64,000 bases of DNA from contig OZ345379.1 in NCBI GenBank assembly GCA_977006965.1, forward strand, positions 2,108,001 to 2,172,000, given 5' to 3'. The stretch comes from Phymatolithon calcareum (lineage: Eukaryota; Rhodophyta; Florideophyceae; Hapalidiales). Made by a program: the position numbers and the translations under genes. Below the pieces are notes generated by a model. It was not told the DNA's origin and did no database searches. It saw only the letters and a list, made by a program, of their open reading frames with translations. Shown one piece after another: positions 54,522 through 64,000 of the stretch; within the stretch, counting starts at the first letter, position 1, and the number at the start of each line of letters is the position of its first letter.

Positions 54522-54719
54522 TTGCAAGAGGAAAGATTTGGATCCGTTGCGTTGCGTGACCAAGACGAACAGTGTGGGTCTGCTACTGTAGGAGTGCTAC
54601 ATGATGTATCAATGAGGGAAAGGCAAAGTAGCAAGGAGGTCGTAGTGACAAGGGTTAAACGTTCGTTCCTTCCAGAAGGACTTCGCTTGCTCCCGGAAGA
54701 GGTGGATATGGCGTGTTAA

Positions 54720-55849
54720 GTATATTTTTGTAAACCTCTCTTTCTGTACGACCTTGTCCTCATTACTGCAACTCCAGGAGGATGACCTGCTTTTCTAGTC
54801 TAGTTGATTAGTTTTGTTTAGCTGTTATACCCGGAATAATATACGGAAGTTGCCTGGTCACAGATAGGCCAAGAGCGAGGCATGCTATGAGGAGGTTGGC
54901 CATGTCTCTGTATGCAATCTCTTAGAATGTTCTGACTACAACTCCGGCACAAAAGACTGCTCTGGATGTTAATTTGTTTTCCTAGCAATGTTTGGGATAC
55001 AGGTTTAACGAACGCAGTTCGTAGAGTTCTAGATAAGCAATGTTTCTCGGCAACTGACCAGTTTTATTTGAACGTAATGACTGCCATTTACACGACTTTT
55101 CAGAAGATTTTCTCGCCCAAGTTCTATTTCGCAGCACGGCTGCTGATCTGAAATAATGCTTCAATTATATTTGATCATAAATAAATAAATTATGGAAACC
55201 GAAGGCTGAAATGAATACTGTAGCTGTTAATCTAGATTTTTTCAAAGCAAAAAACCCATGTTTGGCAGTCCGATATGCTGCTGTCCAGGATATTCTGTGC
55301 AGGAGAGAGACGCATCACTTTTTTCGTGCTATGTTAGCGAAGGCCAGGAGCTAGTGGTCCTCAGAGGGATGTGCTAGGAGCAAGGAAACAATGCTATGCA
55401 CTTAGAAGTTCTGAGTGAGCACCCCTGCTCAGAACAGACTTGCCTACGCATTGGTACATCCGTAAACACCAAGTCAACATCGGTGACCACGTTTGCTGAA
55501 TATTGCGCAATATTTAGAACCTTTCCCAAATCGAAAAGTGAACTGGACGATTCAGGAGTCAGTTCTGGAGAGTCCGCACTCTCAATGGAGATTGCAAATC
55601 TGAAAATGGTGGTATCGTGTTCCATACGCCAGACGAAAGCTTCGTAACGATTTTTCTCAAGTACAGATGGGCAAAAAATTTGCGGCTTTGATGTCAGGCA
55701 AAAGAATCCGTCGAAATGAGACCACAAATCGACAAGCGCAGAAAATGCTGTCAAGAGTGTTTGGATATGGAGAAGAAAGTCTGGAACCAGGACTTGACGT
55801 TTCATGTGTTTTAATGTCTACTGCGAATGTGTGAGATTGATATCTGGTT
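54720..55849. other. 1.1 kb without a supportable gene
   Basis: A minus-strand frame of 143 codons (55805-55374) has no recognisable motif or leader. The rest has only short frames. Confidence 0.35.
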
Positions 55850-56260
55850 TTGCTCTCCGGTTTTCAACCAAAGTCTCATCTGCACATGACGCAACGAAGA
55901 TATTATGAAATGCTGACCGAGGAAAAGATAGATGTCGCATTCAACTGGCGTAATACTCACCAACGTTTCGTCACTTCATATCGTCCTTTCACTTCCGAGA
56001 GCAGTATTCGAACCCACGGAACTCCCACGAGAAAGAAAGGGAAGACTGCGGATGACGCGATGACTACTTTTGCTTTAGGAAGCAACTGCAGAGTTTGCAT
56101 AGTCAAGAAGACGAGCCTCTTGTGCTCATCATGTAATAGGCATGATGGCGCCGCAATATACATATGTGGCACTTCTACTAGTAGCAAATGTTACCAAAGC
56201 ATGTTGAACAGATCCACGTATAGCATTGTTTTGAAAAGCTAATGGAGTCTTCCCTCAATT
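55850..56260 (+). mobile_element. piggyBac-like element fragment (transposase C terminus)
   Basis: The frame 55850-56242 ends with SNCRVCIVKKTSLLCSSCNR and ICGTSTSSKC, a Cys-rich tail like the one that closes piggyBac transposases. Its DNA matches the ends of the other two copies (GATGGCGCCGCAAT, then TTCCCTCAATTGAGAG near 56,250). Only this C-terminal piece is left, but its frame is the best preserved of the three. Confidence 0.6.
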
Positions 56261-56689
56261 GAGAGCAAGTCGCACGCGTGTATCTACCATTCCAACTCTC
56301 AGTGAAGCAGTTTTCTACTCTCCATCATCCTCACGTGGGCAATCTCCACCGCACGTATCGCAACGTGCGAGGCTATCATCATGGAATCCCCTTCGTTGCG
56401 CTTAGGAGCTCGACAAAGCAGTCCACGTCATCATCCATTTCCCCATGTATACTGTTTTGGTCATATCGCTAATCAGTCATGACTTCAGCATTATCTATCA
56501 GACTCTCAACGAGAATTACTGTTCACAGGGTGTACGGAGCTCCTCCTCTCAACAAAGTGCAGAACTACAAAAAGAGACAGTTGTTTTCATTCTCAGACTT
56601 CGTTTATAGCAAAAAGGAGGGTTCTTGAGCTTAACCATCATCTTTTCATACTATTCCTTTCAAAGATTTACTTTGCAGAATTTGAAAAG
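56261..56689. other. No gene supported
   Basis: Short frames only; no recognisable content. Confidence 0.35.
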
Positions 56690-57000
56690 CTTGTATTGTG
56701 GAGACACATCTCTATTTGAAAGAACTGGATAGGGCCGTGAAGCCAGCAGTGTTCTCCGTAGTGCCAGAGTACCTGCTATTTAACTCCAGACGGCACAGGA
56801 TACTTGCAATCAAGTGGGCATATGGAATGTTCCTACAGAAGAATACGTCCGTACTCATTGAGCAGATTGGTGGGCGTGTGAAAGATGCTATCGAAGATGT
56901 CACAAAAGGACTTTTGAAGGATACACTCACAAAAGAAGACGACGTCTGGACTAAGCGATCACTTGAAGAGCTCCTGGCCATGTTCTAGGCTATAGACAAC
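56690..57000 (+). mobile_element. LINE C-terminal motif fragment, divergent
   Basis: The frame 56698-56988 reads RRHRILAIKWAYGMFLQKNT, then GGRVKDAIEDVTKGLL and a Leu-rich end KRSLEELLAMF. Position for position it resembles the LINE C-terminal motif at 21,437 (KHRQLALQYACGRFPQVSTT), with many substitutions. It is the most divergent copy in the window. Confidence 0.5.
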
Positions 57001-57059
57001 CCTTATACCCACAAAGCAGATTAAAGATAACCTGAGGGAATAGAACAATTGCAAATCCC

Positions 57060-57725
57060 AAGCGGGCAACATGTTTGCTAGTTTACTGACGGCATGAGCT
57101 TCCTGGATGCGCTGGCTGGACAACCACGAATGTACGGAGAGATGACAAGAAAGCTGTGGGATGCAATGGGAAAACTGATGGATAACATGATCACCATAGA
57201 CGCAATTTGGATCCCAAGCCACTGTGGTCTCCCTGTGAACGAAAAAGCGGACGAGCTTGCTCGTCGAGGCATTACGGAGTCAAGCCTGGTGGCCCATCAA
57301 AATATAACCTTAGCCCTAGAAGCTGCGCGGTCCATCATCAAACAGCACAATTCGACAAAGCTAAGGAGAATGAGGTTCCTACCCCCAGGGCTCAATATAA
57401 GCCACAGGCGCGCTGAAACTACCCTTAATCAGCTTGCTGCAGAATATTGCTCACTGGTGGCAGGTTTTTAAGATGGTTCGGTTGATTTCGACCCTATATG
57501 CAAGGCCTGCTCAGTGGGAACCAAGGAGACCGTTGAGCATCTACTCCTACGCTGCAGTGGACGGACTGTATCAAGACGCCAGACTATTGGTAGAGTTGGC
57601 ACCAAAACGGTAGAGGAAACTTGTAATAAGAAACTGCTCGAAGTACTCAAATTCGTGAACAATGAGGGGCTGTTTGGAAACATCCCCAGGCACTAACGTA
57701 AGCGTTTTTCTGCAATAAAAGAAAG
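57060..57725 (+). mobile_element. LINE 3' end with RNase H remnant
   Basis: The plus frame 57094-57471 starts right after FTDG (RNase H first Asp) and contains AIWIPSHCGLPVNEKADELA, the closing RNase H box (His...Asn..Ala-Asp). The middle of the RNase H fold is missing. After a stop at 57469-57471 the frame continues ICKACSVGTKETVEHLLLRC, the Cys/His cluster typical of the end of such LINE ORF2 proteins, to a stop at 57694-57696. Tail AATAAAAGAAAGAAAGA. The last 300 bases are nearly identical to 7990-8290. Confidence 0.8.
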
Positions 57726-58399
57726 AAAGATACCCTGCAAATCTGACCCCCGTGGCACAGGAACGTGGACTATTTTTCGCCCTTGGGGCACCTCAGGGGA
57801 CTAGAGGTGGGTTTTTGTAGACCCGCAAACTGTGGAACACCCACTACGAAACCCTTCTAGGACAGAATCAAGCCAAATTTTTTTGGTACTTGAAAAATTC
57901 CGCCAGCCGTCGCAGATGCGTTGGTAAGTTTTAAATAAAAATCTACTTTCTTCTTCTTCTCCGTAGTGAACTATTGTTAGATAAGATTTGCTTAAAATGC
58001 AGAGCTATACTGTCCTCCTTTTTGATATGGATAGCTCATGTCATTGAAGTAAGTCGAGGATATTTGATGATTTTATTTTGAGAGCTCCAAAAGCCTCACC
58101 TTGGAGGAACGGGGCAGCTCTTGCGATTTTCTCTGAGCTAAAGTCCTCTGGCTACTCAAAACGTTCTTGATTCGTAATTCTCTCCCAACAATTGAACCTG
58201 TGAGTCTCTTGCACTCAACTTAATTTCTGTACTCATCTTCGACGACGCTAGAGTACGTTGTATGGCGACTAGATCTTCCTGTCCTGTAATGCACGCACTT
58301 GCGCGCGGCACAGGATTCCCTCGGTTGCTGCGAGGGGATGCGCCCCGAAAGGGGAGTGCAGGAGGCAGAGAAAGCATTCGGGAAGCTGTAAGTTATTCC
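57726..58399. other. No gene supported
   Basis: Short frames only. The frame 58262-58513 begins here, but its recognisable part is the LINE fragment that follows. Confidence 0.35.
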
Positions 58400-58513
58400 A
58401 CCAAACTCCGCGTTGCGACATGGAATTGCGGCGGCCTATCGAACATCACGATGAGTCTCTGCAAGGATTTGGAATACGACATTCTGGGACTCACGGGTCA
58501 GACCAACACCTGA
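58400..58513 (+). mobile_element. LINE endonuclease start, fragment
   Basis: The end of the frame 58262-58513 reads KLRVATWNCGGLSN, then LEYDILGLTGQTNT-stop. This is the opening strand and first metal-binding Asn of LINE EEP endonucleases (compare ICTFNVGG...VDILGITE at 40,446). Only the first 40 residues remain. Confidence 0.6.
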
Positions 58514-58538
58514 ATCAATCTTTGGTGACCTACCTAGC

Positions 58539-59063
58539 CTAGACGTCCAAACCGCAGTCCAGCTCGCTAACAATATAATAGAGTGGAAAAAACTCAGACC
58601 CTCGAATCGCTGCTAGACCCATTAGGGGAAAAGGCAGAATGAATGAATGTATGGCGACTAGTTCGATCACCGTGGTAATCCCACAGTAGGCACCCAATAC
58701 TGATTTTATCCAAAGGGTTGCTCGGTTAAATGTCAACCTTAGGCACCTTAAACGTGTAGTTCTTTCTCTTATGTAAAGGATCCCTGGTAGCTTGCCTTCC
58801 ATGGGAATCTTCATTGATCTGCTTTCTTCTTCCTTTTCCCGTACCTTAATTATTTGTTCTCTACTTCTCTTCTTCGTGACAGAACCCTCCTGGGCTTTCT
58901 GAAGGGCTTGTTGCAAGTCTTCATTAATCTTGAGATATTCAATATCCTTCGTTGCTTCTCTGATGTCTTCATGTCTTCGAAAGTACTCCTCTGTTTCTTC
59001 AAAGCGCTTTTTGTGTCTCACGAGGCTTACGGAAAACCTTTCTGCTTGATGACGTCTCCTCAT
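58539..59063 (-). mobile_element. LINE ORF2 C-terminal fragment, minus strand
   Basis: 174 open codons. RRRHQAERFSVSLVRHKKRF and REATKDIEYLKINEDLQQAL align with RRAQLGEHFTQRLLRRKDEI and QQAERDIRYLQEQELL of the LINE at 42,830-42,980. The second half (after residue 100) has no counterpart that I recognise. Confidence 0.55.
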
Positions 59064-59214
59064 CTTTTAGTGGTCTCAGTCGGCACAGAACTCGCATTCG
59101 GTCCCCGCGGTGTTCTGCATATTTTCCGAAAACAATCTTGTAGAACAAGCCCTCTGCCGACTCGATTGCCGACAGCAAGATTTGCCATTGGAGTCACGTG
59201 TAGCGCATACTTCC

Positions 59215-59346
59215 CAAACACGACGTGTCCCTGTATTAGGGACCAGGCGATATACTAGAATGAACAAGTTACGAAAAGCTGCTCCCGTACAGTCTTAGGA
59301 GTGTTAATGAGGGCTTTCAAATAAACAATTAAACAGTTGCAAAAAA
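59215..59346 (+). mobile_element. Very short LINE 3'-end insertion
   Basis: The last 130 bases of the LINE (GACCAGGCGATATACTAGAA ... AAACAATTAAACAGTTGCAAAAAA) are bracketed by ATACTTCC at 59207-59214 and 59347-59354, an 8-bp target duplication. This is an extreme 5'-truncated insertion. Confidence 0.75.
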
Positions 59347-59454
59347 ATACTTCCTAACAAGTCCGCATTGTGCTCGCTTGCAGTACAGCAATTATTGTTT
59401 CTTTCGTTTATAGCAGGATATCTGAACTACACATAGTGTACGTTACGCAACATC

Positions 59455-59986
59455 TAGGAGGCCTATATGATACTCCTGGACTGAATTCATTCTGTCGTAA
59501 TTTCTTCCCGCTAGTACTGCGGCAAACCAGTACACGGCAATATCCGTGTGCCCTTCATGGAACGTAATTCAATTCTTGCTTGTGACAGGACTCGAACCGG
59601 CGAGCTCTACATTCCTGCCTGTATCATACCAAAATTTTCTTGCTACTGCTTAGTTGTTTATTTGAAAGCCCTCATTAACACTCCTAAGACTGTACGGGAG
59701 CAGCTTTTCGTAACTTGTTCATTCCAGTATATCGCCTGGTCCCTAATACAGGGACTCGTCGTTCTCCATATTGCCAATTATGATGACACTGTAGAGTAGT
59801 ATGGAGTCTAATGCCATTTCCGTTCTTAACATTTCTCCGGAGTCCAGTTCATACTTTGTTAGGTTCATGAGTATGGTCTCCAAGTGGCGCTCTGCTGCCA
59901 TTCCGAATGTATTCGATAATAGCGTCGTGCTCACTTGAGGAAACATGCGCACACAGGTGCGCGGAGACAGTTTCACAACTATACAG
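59455..59986 (-). repeat. tRNA-like SINE candidate, copy B (minus), split by a LINE end
   Basis: Read on the minus strand, 59986-59941 (TGTATAGTTGTGAAACTG, then CTCCGCGCACCTGTG) and 59648-59455 (GGTATGATACAGGCAGGAAT, then GGTTCGAGTCC at 59598-59588, a perfect pol III B box) match the uninterrupted plus-strand copy at 60589-60823. The piece between them is a LINE 3' end (59650-59940). Confidence 0.6.
59650..59940 (-). mobile_element. LINE 3' end inside SINE-like copy B
   Basis: The minus frame 59976-59743 reads FPQVSTTLLSNTFG, LTKYELDSGEMLRTEMALDS and MENDESLY-stop, the conserved LINE C terminus, followed by the 3' part with CCTAATACAGGG (plus strand) and TTGTTTATTTGAAAGCCC. The best preserved copy of this motif besides 21,437. 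Confidence 0.75.
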
Positions 59987-60576
59987 GGGGGGGGAAATTG
60001 TATGTTTTTATTTTACAAGCCCTCAACGCCGGTATTCACCAGCAACAGAGCAGCTTGGGTCTCAGTAACTACCCTGTGTAACAATTATGTTCCCAAATCA
60101 CAATTGCTGCACTCATCTCCATCATCTCCAACTCTAGTATCCATCACTTGCTACGTTCTTCTTCTTCGCAGTAAAATTTGCCGAGTAGGGCAAACCTCCG
60201 CAGTCGGAGGTCTTCTCGGCGCGCTCGCATAACTTTCGGGGGGCTAATAAAGGGAAGCCCTCTCGGGGGACAACTTCTCTGGGCTCTTAACATCAGGGGG
60301 TGTGCTCTTCAACGAGAGCTCGCTCGGGGGACAGCTACAGGTAGGCGCTCTTCAACGAGTGCTCTTTCGGGGGGACAACTTCGGGAGGCTCTTCAACGAG
60401 GCCTCGCTCTCGCTCGCGGGGGCAACTTGGAGGGTGGCGTTCGTCAACGGAGGCTCGCTCGGGGGGACAACTTCGGGGGGCCTTCAACGGAAACCCACTT
60501 GGGGGGACATCTTGCGCGGCTCCAAAAACGGAACCTCGCTCGGCGGGACAACTTCGGTGGGGACTATCGGCGCGGG
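59986..60576 (-). mobile_element. Retroposed piece with C-rich LINE tail and 12-bp target duplication
   Basis: CACAACTATACA stands at 59974-59985 and 60577-60588. At the left end the minus strand finishes AAAATAAAAACATACAATTT followed by nine C, the same tail as the LINE at 48,098. The LINE-like part extends to about 60,180; beyond it lies the minisatellite. Whether the minisatellite was part of the retroposed RNA or expanded later cannot be told. Confidence 0.6.
60180..60576 (+). repeat. GC-rich minisatellite, unit about 42-45 bp
   Basis: About eight or nine degenerate units with CTCGCTCGGGGGGACAACTT followed by CGGGGGGCTCTTCAACGAGG. Plus-strand frames stay open through it (60178-60837 and 60302-60649). 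One frame reads LFRGDNFGRLFNEASL and GGSLGGTTSGG, which looks like degenerate pentapeptide repeats (x-N/S-L/F-x-G). Composition differs sharply from the AT-rich surroundings. Confidence 0.7.
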
Positions 60577-60588
60577 CACAACTATACA

Positions 60589-60823
60589 CAGCACCGGTGG
60601 TATAGTGGTAAAACTGCCTCCGCGCACCTGTGCGCATATTTCGGTATGATACAGGCAGGAATGTTGAGGTCGCCGGTTCGAGTCCTGTCACAAGCAAGAA
60701 TTGAATTAACGTTCCGCAAAGGGCACACGGATGTCGCCGTGGAGTGGTGTGCAGCAGTACTAGCGCGAAGCAGATACGCGAGTACCAGGAATGGATCCAT
60801 ATCAGGAGCATTTAGAGGACCCC
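60589..60823 (+). repeat. tRNA-like SINE candidate, copy A
   Basis: Begins GCACCGGTGGTATAGTGG (60591-60608), like the 5' half of a tRNA-Gly with an A box at 60598-60608. The B box GGTTCGAGTCC is at 60675-60685. The spacing between boxes (66 bases) is long for a tRNA, and the arms do not close into a cloverleaf (GCACCGG has no CCGGTGC partner), so it is tRNA-derived, not a tRNA gene. About 130 more bases follow, shared with copy B. Confidence 0.6.
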
Positions 60824-62450
60824 TAGTGTCTATGTGACGAACACCCTCAATTGAGGGTGGATTTATAAGCTCGAAAAAGTTTATGAAAAGATTTCGGAAC
60901 AGATTTTGAGCGCCAGATTCGGAAAGGCGACCTTTTGTTCTTGGTGGGGAGTACCCCTTTTACTACCTTAAATCCGCGTCGTTCGCCGGTAGGAACGAAA
61001 ATCTGCTGATCACGCAGAAAAAACACATCTGCCATGCCTCGAGAAAAAGACCCGCGTCGAGTAGTTGGTGCAGCCGTACGCACCAAAGCAACATCAGTGA
61101 CAAGTCCTGCACAGTGCTGCTGACTATACCGAGCGTTTTCTAGTGTAAAAAAGGTGAACGGCACGGTTCAAGAGGTGCACGTTGATGAAATCAAGGGTCG
61201 CTCGAGCACGTCACTTCGCGTGAAATGGGTCCTTGTTCAGAAACCAAGCGAAAAGACTAAGATTAAGACTATCAAGATTGTTAACGTCAAGACAGGGAAG
61301 GCTGACAAAGGCGCTTGTTCCTCTCGAATGCTTGTATCGAGTTCCAGCAGGCAATATTCTGTACCTCGAACGCCGGCTTACAGTAATCGCGGTCGAACAT
61401 CTTCTTCGCCAAACGCCGAGTTTTGCGTTCAGTATCAATCACATTCTAGACAGAAGGCAACACAAATCTAATATACAATCAACAGGAGCTCTAAACGCTC
61501 TCTTTTGAGTTCCCTCGCCTACACCCTGCATGGTTCTTGGGACCAATAATCGCAAGAGGAGCTTGATGTCATTGCGCCAGACCGTGAGCAGAGTATTTTT
61601 GCTCATGGAGTGCCATGCTTCGAGCGCCAAGTTCTATGTCCAATTGGGGGAAGCAAAGCTCGTCAGTTCTGGAAAGTTCGCACTATAAACAGAGATGCTA
61701 TATCCGAGAACGGTTGCATCGGGTTCCACACACCGTACGATTCCTTCATGACGATGTTTCGCCGAGTACACCTGCGAACAATTATTGCTTAGGCATCCGC
61801 TAAGCTGAAACGAATAGGAAGAACGGAGTCTAAGATTTTCGGAATACTCGTCCTCAGGAGTTGGACGCAAAGTGATTTATGGAAGTCTACCATGGGGAAC
61901 AAGTATATCCTCGCTCCGTCATTTTCAAACAGTGGCATGACCAGAGCCAGGTTCTTCGAGTACCTCCGGTGCGACACATTCACCGTGCAACCAAGTGAAC
62001 AAGGCACTATGTCGTCCGTTGAGTACCGGTTGGCGCTCGTTCAGGCGCCTTGTCCTCCGGGATTCACTCTGCCTCGCTCAATAATCATCGATGTTCAGTA
62101 CTCCAAAAGGTATATTTGCTCCAAGGGCGGCGTTGAAACCCATTTAACTCCTCCGAAAATGGAAAAGTAAGCCAAAGGTGGCATGATGACTACTTTAGCT
62201 GTTCAAAACAACTGCAGAGTCTGACAAGTCAAGGAATTAACCCTCGTATTCTCATCAAGTAGTAGACTTGATGGCGCCGCAATCAACATATTTGGCGTTT
62301 CAGCAGGTAGAAACTGTTTTGCTAAGCATGCTGAACACATCCATGAGCTTGATGCGTTTGATGAGCCTAATAATGAGTAGCTTTCGTTGGCAAAAAATAA
62401 TTGATTCTCATTCCCTCAATTGAGGGAAATTTCCCGTCACATAGACACTA
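60824..62450 (+). mobile_element. piggyBac-like DNA transposon, copy 2 (uninterrupted)
   Basis: 1627 bases from TAGTGTCTATGTGACG to CGTCACATAGACACTA, perfect 16-base inverted ends including the flanking TA. Inside, CCTCAATTGAGGGTGG and CCCTCAATTGAGGGAA palindromes mirror each other. Coding remnants on the plus strand are NGTVQEVHVDEIKGRSSTSL and KIKTIKIVNVKTGK (61150-61310), SEQGTMSSVEYRLALVQ (about 61,990-62,045) and GGVETHLTPPKM. Relative to copy 1 it lacks about 311 bases around 62,045, where the catalytic residues would lie, so it could move only with help from another copy. Confidence 0.75.
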
Positions 62451-64000
62451 CTGTAGATGCTGAATAATGTACACTTTGTGTAATTCGAATAACCTGCAAT
62501 AAACAAACAAACAAACTATACACAGATGGGAAATTATTCAAAAAGTGCCTTCATTCTCGCAGCGCGTGAGTTCAAGTGAGGCGGCTAGTCTTCGTTATCC
62601 CGAAATGGCATTGTGTTGTGCATTGTGCATCAAACGAGAAGCATTTCTACAGCATTTCTCCAAGATTGAAAAAATGGTCGACATTGAACTCGAGCGCAGT
62701 GTTCGGTACTGTGTGTTGACCCATGCGGTAATCTTGCTCACGACGCACTTTCTTTGAATACAATGGCTCCTAATCGAGTGCCATTTCCTGCAACCGGGAG
62801 CACAGTCTACTGCGAAAATTGAATTTAGCATTACGTGGACACTAGCAATCCACGTAATGCGGACTGTAACGCTGAATGAGAAAACTGCAAAGATGGATTT
62901 TTGCCATCGGAAGGGTATAAATACCAGGCCTAGACCCCAGGTATTGAAAACATAGGTATCAATATCATTTCATTTAAGGAAACGAGCGGCCCAGCTTTGG
63001 AGGACGACGCTAATCCCGTGAATCGGTCGACACGAACTTCCAAGTCTACATGTGCAACTGTGTTCGAGGCTGGACTGAGAGCACTCGATTAGAATTCGTA
63101 CTTTATCATGGACCCAGAAAGTTTTTAATTTTGATGTACTATGGCACGCGCATTCACGATACTGAAAAATCGAGTATTCTAGTGTGTATAACGATTCCGC
63201 ACACTCACATCACTTTTTTTAAAAAATGATTGATTTAAAAAAAATAAGAGCGTGCGGAATCCTTAGTTATATTTTTTTTAAAAAAATAACCATGGAGAGT
63301 CCTCAGACTCCGAATATCAAGTAATATCAGATCATACTGGACCACGGCGAGTACGGCCCGGCATGAGAATCCGACTATGATATCATACCCGTCCGTCATG
63401 CCGATCCTCAGGTGCATGTCCGTCCGTCCTGGAAAACGTCAGTCCGTCCAGAAAGATACTCTTCCGTCGCCCGAGAATTGTGCGCTGGTCATACTTGTGC
63501 TTGCCTGATTGAAATGCTGCTCGAAAGCAAGCGGTACCGCAGCAAATTCTCCAGAGAACGCCTGAAAAAATTGCGGTCATCGTGCAAACTACGAACCAAA
63601 ATCAGTCATGAGATCCAATGGCAATTTTTGCCGTTGCGCCGGCACCAAGCCTGTGAAGCACAACATTTGCCGAAGGGAAAGGGAAAAACTCCCTCGCAGA
63701 GACGGTGTGCAAGCGGGTGTGAGCGCGACATTCTCGACTCCATTTGCCCCTTGCCGGCCGCGACTATTTGGCTTTCGGCAGCATGCGCCGTGAGGAAACG
63801 CCACGTATTTTCGTCAAAGAAGAATTTCATTTTCTCCATCGAGGCCACTTGATCAACATCAGAATATTGCGCGTAGCTTGTCCTGAAACATCCCCCGTCT
63901 TTTCTGAAGTGAATGGTTTGGAACTTGCAAAGGTGGGGAACCGCAAATTTTAGCCAGGTGTAACCAAGCAAAAATTAAGTACGCTCCAGCGGGCAGCCTT
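62451..64000. other. Right end of the window, no firm gene
   Basis: A TATA-like GTATAAATACC stands at 62915-62925 on the plus strand, but no convincing frame follows it. At 63208-63290 long A/T runs (TTTTTTTAAAAAA twice) flank a GTGCGGAATCC that also occurs as GATTCCGCACAC at 63,191 in inverse orientation, a possible hairpin. From 63,412 on several frames overlap on both strands (63412-63852 plus, 63971-63606 minus). None has a recognisable domain; a gene continuing past the right edge is possible. Confidence 0.35.

Noticed and set aside
55374-55805. 143-codon minus-strand frame
   Set aside because: No leader, domain or compositional bias; it lies in TE debris.
60591-60690. A tRNA-Gly gene
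   Set aside because: A and B boxes are there, but the acceptor and T arms do not pair and the spacing is too long; a second copy shares non-tRNA flanks. Called a SINE-like repeat.

Overview
The window looks like nuclear DNA of a eukaryote with few or no introns in its genes and a heavy load of transposable elements. A red alga (florideophyte-like) is my best guess. The guess rests on a long intronless gene for a cyanobacterial-type replicative DNA polymerase with a Ser/Ala/Arg-rich N-terminal leader, and on gene islands in a sea of decayed elements. It is an inference. Nothing here is bacterial in layout: no operons, no ribosome binding sites, and the start codons sit in Kozak-like contexts.

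Only four stretches look like host genes. They are the 5' part of a C2H2 zinc-finger gene running off the left edge (1-450, minus), a small secreted Pro/Ser-rich protein (15576-16337, minus) with a clear TATA box, a 2109-codon gene (22847-29176, plus) and a small secreted Cys-rich protein (54141-54521, plus). The 2109-codon gene is the centrepiece. It encodes a complete DNA polymerase III alpha subunit (PHP, palm/fingers, helix-hairpin-helix, OB fold and C-terminal module). After a roughly 400-residue low-complexity linker this is fused in frame to a double hotdog domain of the acyl-CoA thioesterase (ACOT) type. I know of no described protein with this architecture.

The rest is mostly mobile DNA, much of it nested, with boundaries that can be read from target-site duplications (TSDs). 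From left to right: a Ty3/gypsy-like LTR element (8682-13237, TSD GTAG) sits inside the RT region of a minus-strand LINE (8345-13860). A 5'-truncated LINE lies at 21431-21915 (13-bp TSD). Two head-to-head PIF/Harbinger-like elements lie at 30178-36835, the larger one split by a nearly intact hAT element (31558-33800, TSD CCTGGATC). A piggyBac-like element (39550-49168) is split by a LINE (40440-48098, 11-bp TSD), which is itself split by a pogo-like element (42991-45294) and a second hAT element (45644-47954, TSD CTTGGAAA). The region 51-62.5 kb is a patchwork of LINE 3' ends, an RNase H-bearing LINE end, tRNA-like (SINE-like) modules in inverted orientation, a GC-rich 42-45-bp minisatellite and a second, shorter piggyBac-like element (60824-62450).

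Intergenic DNA at the left carries clusters of the short palindromic unit TACTGTAC/GTACAGTA. Several stretches of 0.5-3 kb (for example 2505-6129, 16500-19869, 36840-39549, 49169-51060 and 62451-64000) show nothing I can support. No rRNA, intact tRNA or CRISPR array was seen.
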